The notes: generated from the sequence alone by a model not told the origin. A stretch of DNA of 64,000 nt from Flavobacterium sp. (GCA_029946065.1 JAQSDU010000020.1:124001-188000); one strand, 5' to 3'. Shown: positions 27,698-38,059, numbered from the stretch's first letter. Made by a program: numbers and translations.

Positions 27698-28810
27698 ATG
27701 ATGATTGCTACAAATAAACGCCGCCTTCTTGATATTTCCGTTTACAACAGAGGTATAAAATCCATCAAAGAAGAAAAGGAATTGACCATACATTCATTGG
27801 GTTATCTTGATTTTTTGGATGAAGAAACCAATGCTTCTGTCATTCGTTTTGGTAAAAATTCCGAACAAAAAGACAACTATTATCTTTATAGATACAATTT
27901 TAAGGATGTGTTGCGTGTATTGCAGCATATTAATGCTCAAAAACCTGCAATTGCTATCTTTCATGGTTTTTCTTTCCCGATAAGGTTCTGGCTGCTGCAT
28001 ACTTTTTTCGGAAAAAAAATAAAATGGATTGTGCAACACCACGCCGGAGATCCATCGCCAAATTCTTTAAAAAGAATGGTACAAAAATGGTGCTATTCAA
28101 AAGCAGATCGTTATATGTTTGTTACCAAAACACAAGCGCAGCCGTTTGTAAAAGCGGGTATTGTAAAATCGAATGCGCAAGTGGCAGAAATTATGGAATG
28201 TTCGACAGCTTTTACGATGCAGGATAAAAATGAATGCAGGAAACAGCTCGGCCTGCCGTTAGAAAAGCGCATTTTTTTGTGGGTTGGCAATCTTGATGCC
28301 AATAAAAATCCAATGTGTTTGTTGGAAGCCATACATAATCTCAATCAAAGCGGACAGGATTTTTTGCTTTACATGTTTTTTGCCAAGACTGATTTGTTGT
28401 ATGAAGTGCAGCAATTTGTCGAACAAAATCAATTGCAGGAAAAAGTATTCTTGAAAGGAAAAATTCCAAACAACGCTCTTGAAACGTGGTACAACGCCGC
28501 CGATTTTTTTATTTCGTGTTCTTTTTCAGAAGGCAGTGGCGTTGCGCTTGCAGAAGCAATGGCTTGTGGATGCGTCCCAATCGCAACTGATATTCCGTCG
28601 TTCAGGCATATGACCGCGAATAGTGTGGCAGGCGCTATTTTTAAAACCGGAAGCAGCAGTGATTTATTTGAAAAACTGATCGCTATCCAGCAGGAAAATT
28701 TAGAAATCGAGCGCACAAAAGCCAATCGTGTTTTCAAGGAAATGCTTTCTTTTGAAGCCATAGGCAGGCAAACCTCGGCGTTGGCCAAGGAAATAATGCA
28801 TCAGGAATAA
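27698..28810 (+). CDS. Glycosyltransferase family 4 (GT-B)
   Basis: RIFLWVGNLDANKNPMCLLEAI...ISCSFSEGSGVALAEAMACGCVPIATDIPSFRHM. Confidence 0.88.
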   Translation: MMIATNKRRLLDISVYNRGIKSIKEEKELTIHSLGYLDFLDEETNASVIRFGKNSEQKDNYYLYRYNFKDVLRVLQHINAQKPAIAIFHGFSFPIRFWLLHTFFGKKIKWIVQHHAGDPSPNSLKRMVQKWCYSKADRYMFVTKTQAQPFVKAGIVKSNAQVAEIMECSTAFTMQDKNECRKQLGLPLEKRIFLWVGNLDANKNPMCLLEAIHNLNQSGQDFLLYMFFAKTDLLYEVQQFVEQNQLQEKVFLKGKIPNNALETWYNAADFFISCSFSEGSGVALAEAMACGCVPIATDIPSFRHMTANSVAGAIFKTGSSSDLFEKLIAIQQENLEIERTKANRVFKEMLSFEAIGRQTSALAKEIMHQE

Positions 28811-29832
28811 AACAAGTCGTAAATTTCCTGACAAACAAAATCCATTGAATAATAACGGATGCGTTTTGCCGGAATCGGATTTTCAAGCAACCAGATTATT
28901 TTTTCGACAATTGCTTTTTTTGATTCGTGCAGATGAAAATTCTCCAAGGTTTTGTCCATCATCGGCAAAGTCCCGATCAACTGACAGCCAGAGAAAAGCG
29001 CTTCAAAATAAACGGTAGAGCCGCCTTCATAAATGCTGGGATGTAAAAATATTTTCGAGTTGTTCATCTTTTCGAGTGTTTCGCGATGAGAAATCAATCC
29101 GGTAAAGACAACGTTATCCTGAAGGTTATTTTCAGTTGCGAAAAGTTTTAGTGCCGTTTCTTGATCCCCAGTTCCAGCAATTTCTGCCTTTATTGCCGGA
29201 ATCGTTTTCTTAACTTCAAGAATGACTTCCAGAAAAAGTTTGTAATTTTTTAAAGTGGAGAGCCAACCAGCGCCAAAAATCGCAATTGCCCTTTCGCCCT
29301 CATTAAGTTCAGGAAATATTGCTTCATCAATTGCCATGGGAATAATCTTATGCGCCCTGATGCCGGCTGTCTTGTATAAAATCTCGTTGTTAAAATGCGA
29401 TAAAGCCCTTATTTTATCAGGTTTTGGAGTAAATATTTTCAGTGTAAGGTTGTTGTTTTTTACATCTTGTCCCATCAACCACGTAAAAGTGTTTTTGTTG
29501 ATGAAAGGAGTAAAAACGCTAAACTCATGAAACCATAAATTGAAAATTCCATCATAGCGATTTAAACGTTGCAGCTTCCAGATTTTAAAAAATGATTTTG
29601 TCAAGAACCACAATTTCAATGGGTATTTCAGATCATTTCCGTTTAACGGAATTACGCCCATACCTTTAAAAAAATAAGGTTCACCAACGGGTTTGTGAAT
29701 GGCTATAATGGTGAGTTCCACCTCTGAATGATTTTTCTGAAAAACACCTAAAACGTGCTGCAAAAAAGGAATTATATGGCTCTCGCTAGCATCTTTCGGA
29801 AAACTAGGTGTTATTACTAGCAGCTTTTTCAT
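28801..29832 (-). CDS. Glycosyltransferase (GT-B)
   Basis: IAIFGAGWLSTLKNYKLFLEVI...NSKIFLHPSIYEGGSTVYFEALFSGCQLIGT. Confidence 0.87.
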   Translation of the reverse strand: MKKLLVITPSFPKDASESHIIPFLQHVLGVFQKNHSEVELTIIAIHKPVGEPYFFKGMGVIPLNGNDLKYPLKLWFLTKSFFKIWKLQRLNRYDGIFNLWFHEFSVFTPFINKNTFTWLMGQDVKNNNLTLKIFTPKPDKIRALSHFNNEILYKTAGIRAHKIIPMAIDEAIFPELNEGERAIAIFGAGWLSTLKNYKLFLEVILEVKKTIPAIKAEIAGTGDQETALKLFATENNLQDNVVFTGLISHRETLEKMNNSKIFLHPSIYEGGSTVYFEALFSGCQLIGTLPMMDKTLENFHLHESKKAIVEKIIWLLENPIPAKRIRYYSMDFVCQEIYDLFYS

Positions 29833-31529
29833 GGCGATGCTTTTAGGTTATTTTGCTCCAATGAAAATGTGTTGTCGCAAAAAATGCCAACACGCGAATT
29901 GTGAGAAACGGCCAGTACGGTCATGTTTTCCGTTACAACAATAGATTTGATGAATTCATAAATTTTGACTTCAAGCGCCTCATTCTGTTGGTTGGTAGCT
30001 TCGTCCAAAATAAGCAGTTGCGGCTTGTGATATAAAGCGCGGAGCAATGCCAGTCGTTGCTTTTGACCGCCTGATAATTTTGAAGAATTGTGCGTGACAA
30101 TCGTTTGCAACCCATCAGGAAGTTGTTCAAAGAGCGACTTTAATTCTAGTTTTTCAATCAAGAAATCGATATGGGCGTAATCTATATCGCCTATTTGCTG
30201 TCGCATCGTAATGTTATCTAGCAAAGTACCGCCAAACAAAAAAGGTTGTTGTGGGACATAACTAACAAATGCAAAAAAGTGATTGTTTTCAATGATGTTT
30301 CCGTCAAGTAGAATATTGCCTTTTTTGGGAGGAAGTAAACCTGCAACCAAATGTAAAAAAGTTGTTTTGCCAGATCCCGTGATACCTTTTATTGTGGTCA
30401 TTTTTCCTTTTTCTACGGTAAAATCGAGTCCTTTAAAAATCGGGATATCTTCCTGATACTGGAAACTGATATTTTCAAAAATGATTGCCTTTTCAAATGC
30501 TTTATATACGTTAGATTTGTTTTTTGTTTGATGAAAATTCTTTAAAATCCCGATGCTGTACAGATGCGAATTCACCATCGTTAAGGCATTTAGAATTTTT
30601 CCAATCGAAGGCACAATTCTTATACTCAAAGCGGCTAAAATCGAAACCAGCACTAGATTATCCGCATTTCCGGAAATAAAGTAATTATAGAAAATAAGTC
30701 CCGAAATACCCATAATCAGAAACAATTCGAGGTATTTCTGGTAATTTGCCGATGATGTCGTAAGCAACCCCGAAACATGGTGTAACGCCTGGTTGCTGGT
30801 TTTAAATTTATCGAGAAAAGCGTCATGATTTCCGGAATTTTTGATATCGAGATAACCGTCAAGGATGTTGATCAATTCGGCATTCGATTGCGCAGCAGCT
30901 TCTTTGTAAGTGGAGTTGATGAGCGTCATTTCTTTTCTTTTTACTTTATAAATCAGCAGTGCAAATACTGTAATTCCTATTACTGAAATGGCCGTAAGCG
31001 CAAAATAAAAGACCAATAAACCGGCTAAAACAACAATCAATATAAAACTTTCTACAAACAATAAAATTCCGGAAGGCAGTAGTATTGTAGCAAAATCGCG
31101 CGTCGCGGTTGTTACATCTTGTATGAGCTTGCCTTTGTTTTGTTGCTGAAATGCGAGATAATCACCTTTGAGGTAACTGTCAAGCATTTCCATGGACAAT
31201 TCGTGCGATAAACTGTAGAAAAAATGGTACAATTTCCGGCTGAAGCGCGCCTGCAATAAGTTTTTTACAACATACAAAACAACCAAAAGGACAATTGCTG
31301 CAACTAAGGTTTTTGGCTGCAGCAAATCGACTTTTATATTGTATTCCTTAAAATAAGTTGCGATTTTATTCCTGTCCAATAACAGCAAAACGGCCGGGAT
31401 AAGGTAACCAATAGAAATAAGGTCGAGTAGGCTAAAAAAGGTACTGGCGTACAACAGCTTCCGGAAGGTTTTGCGCTGTTGCTCCGGGATTATTGCATAG
31501 CTGTCCGTTATGGTTTTTTTCAAATTCAT
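29829..31529 (-). CDS. ABC transporter, fused permease/ATP-binding (MsbA/PglK-like exporter)
   Basis: Six-TM N-terminus; GITGSGKTTFLHLVAGL Walker A; KLSGGQKQRLALLRAL signature; LLILDEATN. Confidence 0.93.
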   Translation of the reverse strand: MNLKKTITDSYAIIPEQQRKTFRKLLYASTFFSLLDLISIGYLIPAVLLLLDRNKIATYFKEYNIKVDLLQPKTLVAAIVLLVVLYVVKNLLQARFSRKLYHFFYSLSHELSMEMLDSYLKGDYLAFQQQNKGKLIQDVTTATRDFATILLPSGILLFVESFILIVVLAGLLVFYFALTAISVIGITVFALLIYKVKRKEMTLINSTYKEAAAQSNAELINILDGYLDIKNSGNHDAFLDKFKTSNQALHHVSGLLTTSSANYQKYLELFLIMGISGLIFYNYFISGNADNLVLVSILAALSIRIVPSIGKILNALTMVNSHLYSIGILKNFHQTKNKSNVYKAFEKAIIFENISFQYQEDIPIFKGLDFTVEKGKMTTIKGITGSGKTTFLHLVAGLLPPKKGNILLDGNIIENNHFFAFVSYVPQQPFLFGGTLLDNITMRQQIGDIDYAHIDFLIEKLELKSLFEQLPDGLQTIVTHNSSKLSGGQKQRLALLRALYHKPQLLILDEATNQQNEALEVKIYEFIKSIVVTENMTVLAVSHNSRVGIFCDNTFSLEQNNLKASP

Positions 31530-31570
31530 TTAGAAGCATTGGTCTTTCAAAGATATTGTTTTTGGGTATT

Positions 31571-32467
31571 TTACCCGTAATAAAGTTTTGTCCTTTCAGA
31601 AGAAAGTAACCAGAATTTGTGTATATGTGCAAAAAAAAGTGTGCTTTTCAAAATCGCTTCAGAAGCAATTATTTTTCCCACATATACATTCTGGTTGTCA
31701 TATCTTATGATTTCTGTAATCGATACAAAATGATTTTCGACAACAATTTCAGGTACTGCGATGTTATATTTTTCGTTACGGGTGAATTGGATCAAATTTT
31801 GTTCTGGAATGTATTTACCGAGTTGATAAATGAGATCCCGTTTTGAAAAATCGGAAAGCCCAATCGCAATGACATCGCCTGGATTTATAGTGCTAATAAT
31901 TGCATTGGATCGTCTTACGCCAAATATAAAATGGTTACCGATTTGCTTACAGGTATCTACAGGAAATGCATTTTTACCAAGGTTCGCCTGGGTACTGACA
32001 ATGAAAACGGGTTTTGGATAATAAAAAAAAGCAATTAGTTTTTGATAAACTTTTGCGTCAAAAGTCTTGATGATAAAATTATTTTTGGCAATCGCACGGT
32101 TATAAAAACGATTAACATACCATTTTTTTAACATACCATTTTTTAATTTTGCTTCTTGCACTGAAAAAACTGCAATTTTGACTTCATCTGCGAGAATTGT
32201 CCTTTCAAAAATTACGTCGAAATGTATTTGCTGTATTTTTTTTTCATTTGAGATTGTCATTTTCGTAACATCTTCAAAACCATAATTATTCCATTTGTTT
32301 GGAATTACTACACCTATGAGCTGTGGCTCATAAAGCATATTGAAAAAGGTAAATTCATGTTGTTTTCCTTCAATTTTCAAGGAAATAATATGCTCCGGAA
32401 TTTCGGTCAGCGCCAAAGGAACAAATTCAGGATATTTTTTTCGAAAAAAGGAAATTAGGTTGTTCAT
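31571..32467 (-). CDS. Hypothetical protein with C-terminal flavin-reductase-like (split-barrel) region
   Basis: KPVFIVSTQANLGKNAFPVDTCKQIGNHFIFGVRRSNAIISTINPGDVIAIGLSDFSKRD resembles flavin-reductase-like folds; low certainty. Confidence 0.6.
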   Translation of the reverse strand: MNNLISFFRKKYPEFVPLALTEIPEHIISLKIEGKQHEFTFFNMLYEPQLIGVVIPNKWNNYGFEDVTKMTISNEKKIQQIHFDVIFERTILADEVKIAVFSVQEAKLKNGMLKKWYVNRFYNRAIAKNNFIIKTFDAKVYQKLIAFFYYPKPVFIVSTQANLGKNAFPVDTCKQIGNHFIFGVRRSNAIISTINPGDVIAIGLSDFSKRDLIYQLGKYIPEQNLIQFTRNEKYNIAVPEIVVENHFVSITEIIRYDNQNVYVGKIIASEAILKSTLFFAHIHKFWLLSSERTKLYYG

Positions 32468-32473
32468 ATCGTT

Positions 32474-33397
32474 TCAGAAAACATCGGCATCACCAAGCGA
32501 GAATTGCAATTTTTCGAGTGGAAAATTCGAATTAAAATTTTTATAACCGGCAATCCATGACTCGAATTGAAATGTTTTTTCGCTTTTCATCAAATCAGAA
32601 AGTATCGTTCCCGGTGAGGTTTGTATCATGATCTCGGAAATTCTAGCTTTTTGGCACAACTTTTTAAATTTTTGAAAGCTTTGGCGAAATTCAGCTTCAT
32701 CGGTCGCCGAAGCACTACCGATCCAACAGCCGTTTTTAAGATTTATAAAAAAGCAACAACCTTCAATTTGTATGGCAAAGTTACCCGAAAAAGATTTATA
32801 GTCGTAATATTCTTTGGTATGGAAAACGGTAACGGCTTCAGTAGCTATAGGTCTTGAGGCATTTTCTGTTTTATAAGGCAAAAATAGTTTCTCAGCATTA
32901 TCAATGTATTCAGTTTTCAACGATGGTATTTTGTTAAGCACTCTTCGGATATAATTTCGTTGAATTTTTATGACATAACCCTCTAGCCGATGCTGGTATT
33001 CCCAGTCTAATTTATTTAAGAATGTAGGCTCTGAATGCTGATTGGGAAATCCCCAGACAAACCTGATTCCAGCTTCAGCCATTTTTTCATAAGTCATTTT
33101 AGCCAGTTTTATAAACAATCCTTTTCCGCGATAATCCGGATGCGTCATTGTATTGACCGATTGTGCTGCTATTTCGGTTTTGTTCTTGTAACACATTTGA
33201 ACCGGAATTGCACCATAAAAAGCGATTGGTTTCGAGCCGTCGTAAGCAAAAAAACCAAAAAATCCATCGATCAGGTATTTAGTGTCAAACTTTCGGGTCA
33301 CATGTTCCAAAGCAATTTCTTTTCCATAAACTGCGCGGTAAAGTACCGGAAAATGAGCAATATTTTGTTCTGAAAAAGGGACGATTGTATATTTCAT
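32474..33397 (-). CDS. GNAT family N-acetyltransferase
   Basis: VNTMTHPDYRGKGLFIKLAKMTYEKMAEAGIRFVWGFPN. Confidence 0.85.
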   Translation of the reverse strand: MKYTIVPFSEQNIAHFPVLYRAVYGKEIALEHVTRKFDTKYLIDGFFGFFAYDGSKPIAFYGAIPVQMCYKNKTEIAAQSVNTMTHPDYRGKGLFIKLAKMTYEKMAEAGIRFVWGFPNQHSEPTFLNKLDWEYQHRLEGYVIKIQRNYIRRVLNKIPSLKTEYIDNAEKLFLPYKTENASRPIATEAVTVFHTKEYYDYKSFSGNFAIQIEGCCFFINLKNGCWIGSASATDEAEFRQSFQKFKKLCQKARISEIMIQTSPGTILSDLMKSEKTFQFESWIAGYKNFNSNFPLEKLQFSLGDADVF

Positions 33398-33399
33398 GG

Positions 33400-34389
33400 C
33401 TATCGGTAAGAACCTTTTAACAGGCTGGATAAAAAGAGTTCTTTTGATATATATGGATTTACGACAAAACGGTTGCGTAAGACAGTTTCTTTTTTATCGG
33501 AGGAATTGTTGTAATCGAGCAGCAATAATTTCGAAAACCCTTCTTTTTTTGCCGCCTGAACTAGTTCCGAAGTATAAGTCCCAAATGGAAATGCAAAATC
33601 CGTTATTGGTTTTTGTACGATCGCTTCAAGATTAATTTTGCTTTGACGCAATTCCAAAAGCGCATTTTCGATGGAAATTTCAACGAGATTGGCATGTGTT
33701 TTTCCATGTGCTCCGATAGTAAATAATGGATTTTTTGCGATTTTTCTGATTTGTCCGGCCGACATTAATTTCCAGTAAATGTCTAAATCGGCTGCTATAA
33801 TGGCTTCCCATTCTGTGGCAAAAATTTCAAACAAAGGCGTGATTTGTTCGTATTCTAAATATTTACAGCGGTTTTTTAAAGTTGTTCCATTGTATGAAAA
33901 TTCGTTTTTCGAATTTTTTCGGTAGTGATTTCCTTCAAAAACAATTTCTTTTTTAGCGGTATGTAAAGTAACTAAATCAAGAAAATCGGCCCATAAAAAG
34001 CCTTTTTTTTCGAGTGTCGTTGTAATAAAAAAAGTAGCAGGGATATTATGTTTTTCCAGAACCGGAATTGCGAGCTCATAATTGTTTAGCAATCCGTCGT
34101 CAAAAGTAATGGCGATATTAAGCTTTCCTGGAACGAAATCGCCCGCATAATAAGCATCAAGACTGATGACATTGTAATGTGCTTTAAAAAACTTTAGCAG
34201 TTCTTCAAAATAATCCTGCGCTATATAACGGCTGTTGAGTTTTGTTTCGCCTTTGACATCGATACTGTGAAAGACCAAAATACGCTCGCCATATCTATTT
34301 TTCAGCAAATGGGTGCCCAAGCCACAACGGAACAAAAAGGTTTTAGACAACAGTGCTAGGCGGTGTCGTATTTTTCTGAGAAGCATCAT
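33400..34389 (-). CDS. Polysaccharide deacetylase family protein
   Basis: LNIAITFDDGLLNNYELAIPVLEKHNIPATFFITT ... IGAHGKTHANL. Confidence 0.92.
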   Translation of the reverse strand: MMLLRKIRHRLALLSKTFLFRCGLGTHLLKNRYGERILVFHSIDVKGETKLNSRYIAQDYFEELLKFFKAHYNVISLDAYYAGDFVPGKLNIAITFDDGLLNNYELAIPVLEKHNIPATFFITTTLEKKGFLWADFLDLVTLHTAKKEIVFEGNHYRKNSKNEFSYNGTTLKNRCKYLEYEQITPLFEIFATEWEAIIAADLDIYWKLMSAGQIRKIAKNPLFTIGAHGKTHANLVEISIENALLELRQSKINLEAIVQKPITDFAFPFGTYTSELVQAAKKEGFSKLLLLDYNNSSDKKETVLRNRFVVNPYISKELFLSSLLKGSYR

Positions 34390-34464
34390 TTTACGTGAAT
34401 CAATAGCAAATGTTTCCGATGATAAAAAATACGCTGATGCCTGAAAAGATCATTAATCATTTTG

Positions 34465-34472
34465 TATTTTTG
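34465..34472 (+). promoter_or_regulatory. -7 element for the 34493 radical SAM gene
   Basis: TATTTTTG matches TAnnTTTG. Confidence 0.5.
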
Positions 34473-34492
34473 AAAATTAAAGATAGTATTTT

Positions 34493-35905
34493 TTGAGAGA
34501 CATCGTCCTATTATATAATCCCATAGCTGTTTTTTTTGATATGCCGCTGGCCTTGCTCGCAATTGGGTCTGTTTTGGATGTGGAAAAATATGAAGTGATT
34601 ATTGTTGATGCCCGTGTTGAAGACCAACCGTTTGAAATCATCGAAAAATATCTCGATAAAGCCATCTGTTTTGGTGTTACGGCGCTTACAGGAAGTCCGG
34701 TTAAAGACGCACTCGATATGACCCAAAAAGTCAAGCATGCACGACCTGATATTCCGGTTATCTGGGGCGGATGGCATACTTCGCTGTTTCCGGAGCAAAC
34801 ATTAAAAGATGAACTTTGTATCGATATTACGGTTCAGGGACAAGGGGAGCAGACTTTTTTAGAACTTGTCGAAGCCATTAAAACCCATGTTTCCTTATCA
34901 GCGATACGTGGCATTTGTTATCGCGAGAATGGGAAAATTATAAAAAACCCACCGCGCATATTGGTTCCTATGGACCAGTTTGGGGATGTCAATTACGATT
35001 TGATTGATGTTGAAAAATATTTTAAGAAAAAAGGCAAACGACAACTCGATTATATCTCTTCGACAGGCTGTTATTTCCGCTGTACTTTCTGCGCAGATCC
35101 GTTTGTGTACGAAAGGAAATGGTCTGCCGTTTCTCCGGAAACGATGGTCGATAAACTCGAGAAATTATATCAAAAATACCGTTTTACCGACCTCAATCTG
35201 CAGGATGAAACCTATTTTACATATGCCGACAGGGTAATTGCAATCGCCGAACAAATCATCGAAAGAAAATTAAAATTCACTTGGGCAGCTACCATGCGCG
35301 CCGACCAGGGTTCAAGGATGAGCGACCATGATTTTGAAATTTGTGCGAATTCAGGTTTACGGAGATTGCTGATTGGTGTTGAATCCGGCTCTCAGGAAAT
35401 GATGGACTGGCTTAAAAAAGACATCAAGCTCGAACAGGTTTTCCTATGTGCAGAACGTTGCAGGAAACTCGGCATTGCTGTGATTTTTCCTTTTATTGTC
35501 GGTTTTCCAGACGAAACAGAAAAAAGCGTGCAGGCAACGATTGATGTCGCCAAAAAACTCAACAGCATGCATCCCAATTTCTCAACACCGATATTTTATT
35601 TCAAGCCCTATCCGGGTTCCAAGATTACCGAAGACGTCATTAAAAAAGGTTACATACTTCCGCAAACCATACAGGAATGGTCCGATTTTGATTACATCGG
35701 GTCTTCAGGGCCATGGGTAAGTGATGAGAAGTATGAGTTTTTCGAAAAGTTTAAATTTTACCTCAAGCTTTCTTATTCCAAGCAACACCCATTATTCAAG
35801 CCGCTTCAGGCGATTGCAAGGGCCAGGATGAAACATAATAACTTCGCAATGCCGATAGAAAAGAAAATCGTTGACACTTTTTTCACCAGACAAAAACTTT
35901 CGTGA
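34493..35905 (+). CDS. B12-binding-domain radical SAM protein (TTG start)
   Basis: CFGVTALTGSPVKDALDMTQKV...WGGWHTSLFPEQTL; SSTGCYFRCTFCADP (CxxxCxxC). Confidence 0.92.
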   Translation: MRDIVLLYNPIAVFFDMPLALLAIGSVLDVEKYEVIIVDARVEDQPFEIIEKYLDKAICFGVTALTGSPVKDALDMTQKVKHARPDIPVIWGGWHTSLFPEQTLKDELCIDITVQGQGEQTFLELVEAIKTHVSLSAIRGICYRENGKIIKNPPRILVPMDQFGDVNYDLIDVEKYFKKKGKRQLDYISSTGCYFRCTFCADPFVYERKWSAVSPETMVDKLEKLYQKYRFTDLNLQDETYFTYADRVIAIAEQIIERKLKFTWAATMRADQGSRMSDHDFEICANSGLRRLLIGVESGSQEMMDWLKKDIKLEQVFLCAERCRKLGIAVIFPFIVGFPDETEKSVQATIDVAKKLNSMHPNFSTPIFYFKPYPGSKITEDVIKKGYILPQTIQEWSDFDYIGSSGPWVSDEKYEFFEKFKFYLKLSYSKQHPLFKPLQAIARARMKHNNFAMPIEKKIVDTFFTRQKLS

Positions 35906-35906
35906 T

Positions 35907-37286
35907 TTATTTCGAAATCGACATTAATGCACCCGCCAAAACAGACTTCGTTTTTAGTTTCAATATCTTCAATGGATTCTTGTTTTGCTTGTTCGATTCG
36001 CGGTGAAATTCCACTTCATTCACGACTTTCTTCACCGCATAATCATAATATTTCCTTGAATAATTCCGCTTGAAATCAATTTCACGGTCCGTCGAAGTTT
36101 CCCAATCGGGTTTTATGGTAATATCGTTTTCAATCTCGTCATACAGCGAAGTGCCTTTTATCGGATAAGCAATCGTAATGGTATAATGCGTCGGATTGGC
36201 ATCTTTCAAATATTGGATCGTTTCCGAAATATCTTCCTGTGTTTCACCTGGATATCCAACCATAATGAACGTACCGGTTTCGATGCCCATCGCATTCGTA
36301 TCTTGGATCATTTTCTTCACATGGTTCACATCCACGCGGCGGTCCATAGCATCGATGATTTTCTGCGAGCCGCTTTCTGCTCCTATCCAAATGCGAAAAC
36401 AACCAGCTTCGTGGAGTAATTTCAGGATTTCTTCATTAAGGCGCTCTGCTCTTGTGATGCATTCAAATCGAATTTGTGCATTCTGTTTCACCACTTCTTC
36501 ATGGAAAGCCGTCAGCCATTTGTGACTTATCGTAAACACATCATCAACAAACCAAATCGCATCGGGATTGTATTTGTCTTTGAGCATTTTCATTTCCTGA
36601 GCGACCAGATGCGCAGGTCTTCTGCGATAACTTTGCCCGTAAACCGCCGTGCTGCACCATTTACAGGTGTAGGGACAACCACGCTGAGTAGAAATTGTCA
36701 TCGAGCTTTCGCCGTGGTTCTTCTTCCAGGTGTCGAGGTATTTTTCATTCGGAATGGCATCGCGGTTCGGCAATGGCAAATCGTCGAGTTCACGGAATTT
36801 TGTTCTTGCAGGCGTTTTTATGGCAATACCGTTTTCCAGGTAAGCAATACCATTTACGGATGAAAAATCCAATTCATTTATAATCGCCTGATAAAGCTCG
36901 AAAGTTGTTTCTTCGCCTTCGCCAATTACTAAAAAATCGGCGCCTGTTTTAAGATAATTGTCGAGATTGAAAGTGATATCAGGTCCGCCCAAAATAATTT
37001 TAGGAAAATTGAATTCGGCAGTTTTTAAGATTTTGATGAGTTTAACGACTTCAATCTTCGTCATCAGATTTGTATAAATGCAAACGACTTCCGGTTTTTT
37101 TTTGCGTATGAAAGCAAGTTGTTCTTGCTGCGAATAAAATGTGCTGTCAAAAACGTGGTTCGGAATATTTTTGCTCAAAAGATAAGCAGAAACGTACAAC
37201 AAACCCAACGGAGGATAGGGTTTCATGATTTTCTGTTCCTTTGGATCGGAAGACAGATAATAGGCATGTGTGAAAAGAATACTCAT
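35907..37286 (-). CDS. B12-binding-domain radical SAM protein
   Basis: KPYPPLGLLYVSAYLLSKNIPNHVFD; LGGPDITFN; STQRGCPYTCKWCST. Confidence 0.93.
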   Translation of the reverse strand: MSILFTHAYYLSSDPKEQKIMKPYPPLGLLYVSAYLLSKNIPNHVFDSTFYSQQEQLAFIRKKKPEVVCIYTNLMTKIEVVKLIKILKTAEFNFPKIILGGPDITFNLDNYLKTGADFLVIGEGEETTFELYQAIINELDFSSVNGIAYLENGIAIKTPARTKFRELDDLPLPNRDAIPNEKYLDTWKKNHGESSMTISTQRGCPYTCKWCSTAVYGQSYRRRPAHLVAQEMKMLKDKYNPDAIWFVDDVFTISHKWLTAFHEEVVKQNAQIRFECITRAERLNEEILKLLHEAGCFRIWIGAESGSQKIIDAMDRRVDVNHVKKMIQDTNAMGIETGTFIMVGYPGETQEDISETIQYLKDANPTHYTITIAYPIKGTSLYDEIENDITIKPDWETSTDREIDFKRNYSRKYYDYAVKKVVNEVEFHRESNKQNKNPLKILKLKTKSVLAGALMSISK

Positions 37287-38059
37287 CGTTTTTGAAAAAC
37301 TATACAATAATGATCGGCGTATTTTGACAGGAATCCAAAATTTGTAACGGTATTTTCAAACCAATCCAGGAAATTCGAAAGCCATTTTCTGTTTTTCAAA
37401 AAAGGCTCGAGATAGGAGGGTGGAATAAAAAATCCAATCGGATATTTTGTCAAAATTTCAAAGTGTTGTGCCGCTAAAGTTACGGTTTCTTTTGGATTGT
37501 GGTAATAGGTTGGTACGTTTTCACCGTCAACATTGGCGATATTTAAAGTTTTTTTTCTTCGGAATATCTTTTTGAAATTGCCTTTCATCAAAAAATAAAA
37601 CTGTTCCCACAGCGTATTTTTTGGCATGATGACTAAAACGAGTTTCCCTTTTTCGTTTAAAACGGTAGAAATATTTTTAAAAAACTGACCAAATTCAGGT
37701 TTCGAAAGGCAATTCAGTCCGCCGAAATTGGAGAAAACCAAATCGAATTTTTCATTCCCGAAATCAGTAATTTTATTAATATCAGTCACTTCAAAATGAA
37801 TATTTTGCGCGAAATTTTTGTGCTTCGCAGCAGCAATCATCTTTTCAGAGATATCGGTCGCGGTTACGAAATGCCCATTTTTTGCCAACCAAATCGCATC
37901 TTCTCCGGTGCCGCAATTGATTTCGAGAATATTTAATTGCTTTCCGTCAAGAACCTTTAAAAAATGCCGATACACATATTTGCGTTGTAATTTCCCGATT
38001 ATGGAATGGGTAAAAGTACTGTCATAAGCCGCCGCCGCAGTATCGAAACTAGCGCTCAT
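37283..38059 (-). CDS. Class I SAM-dependent methyltransferase
   Basis: LNILEINCGTGEDAIWLAKNGHFVTATDISEKMI. Confidence 0.9.
   Translation of the reverse strand: MSASFDTAAAAYDSTFTHSIIGKLQRKYVYRHFLKVLDGKQLNILEINCGTGEDAIWLAKNGHFVTATDISEKMIAAAKHKNFAQNIHFEVTDINKITDFGNEKFDLVFSNFGGLNCLSKPEFGQFFKNISTVLNEKGKLVLVIMPKNTLWEQFYFLMKGNFKKIFRRKKTLNIANVDGENVPTYYHNPKETVTLAAQHFEILTKYPIGFFIPPSYLEPFLKNRKWLSNFLDWFENTVTNFGFLSKYADHYCIVFQKR

Noticed and set aside
36196-36863. Overlapping plus-strand ORFs opposite the 35907 radical SAM gene
   Set aside because: Antisense shadows with no family resemblance
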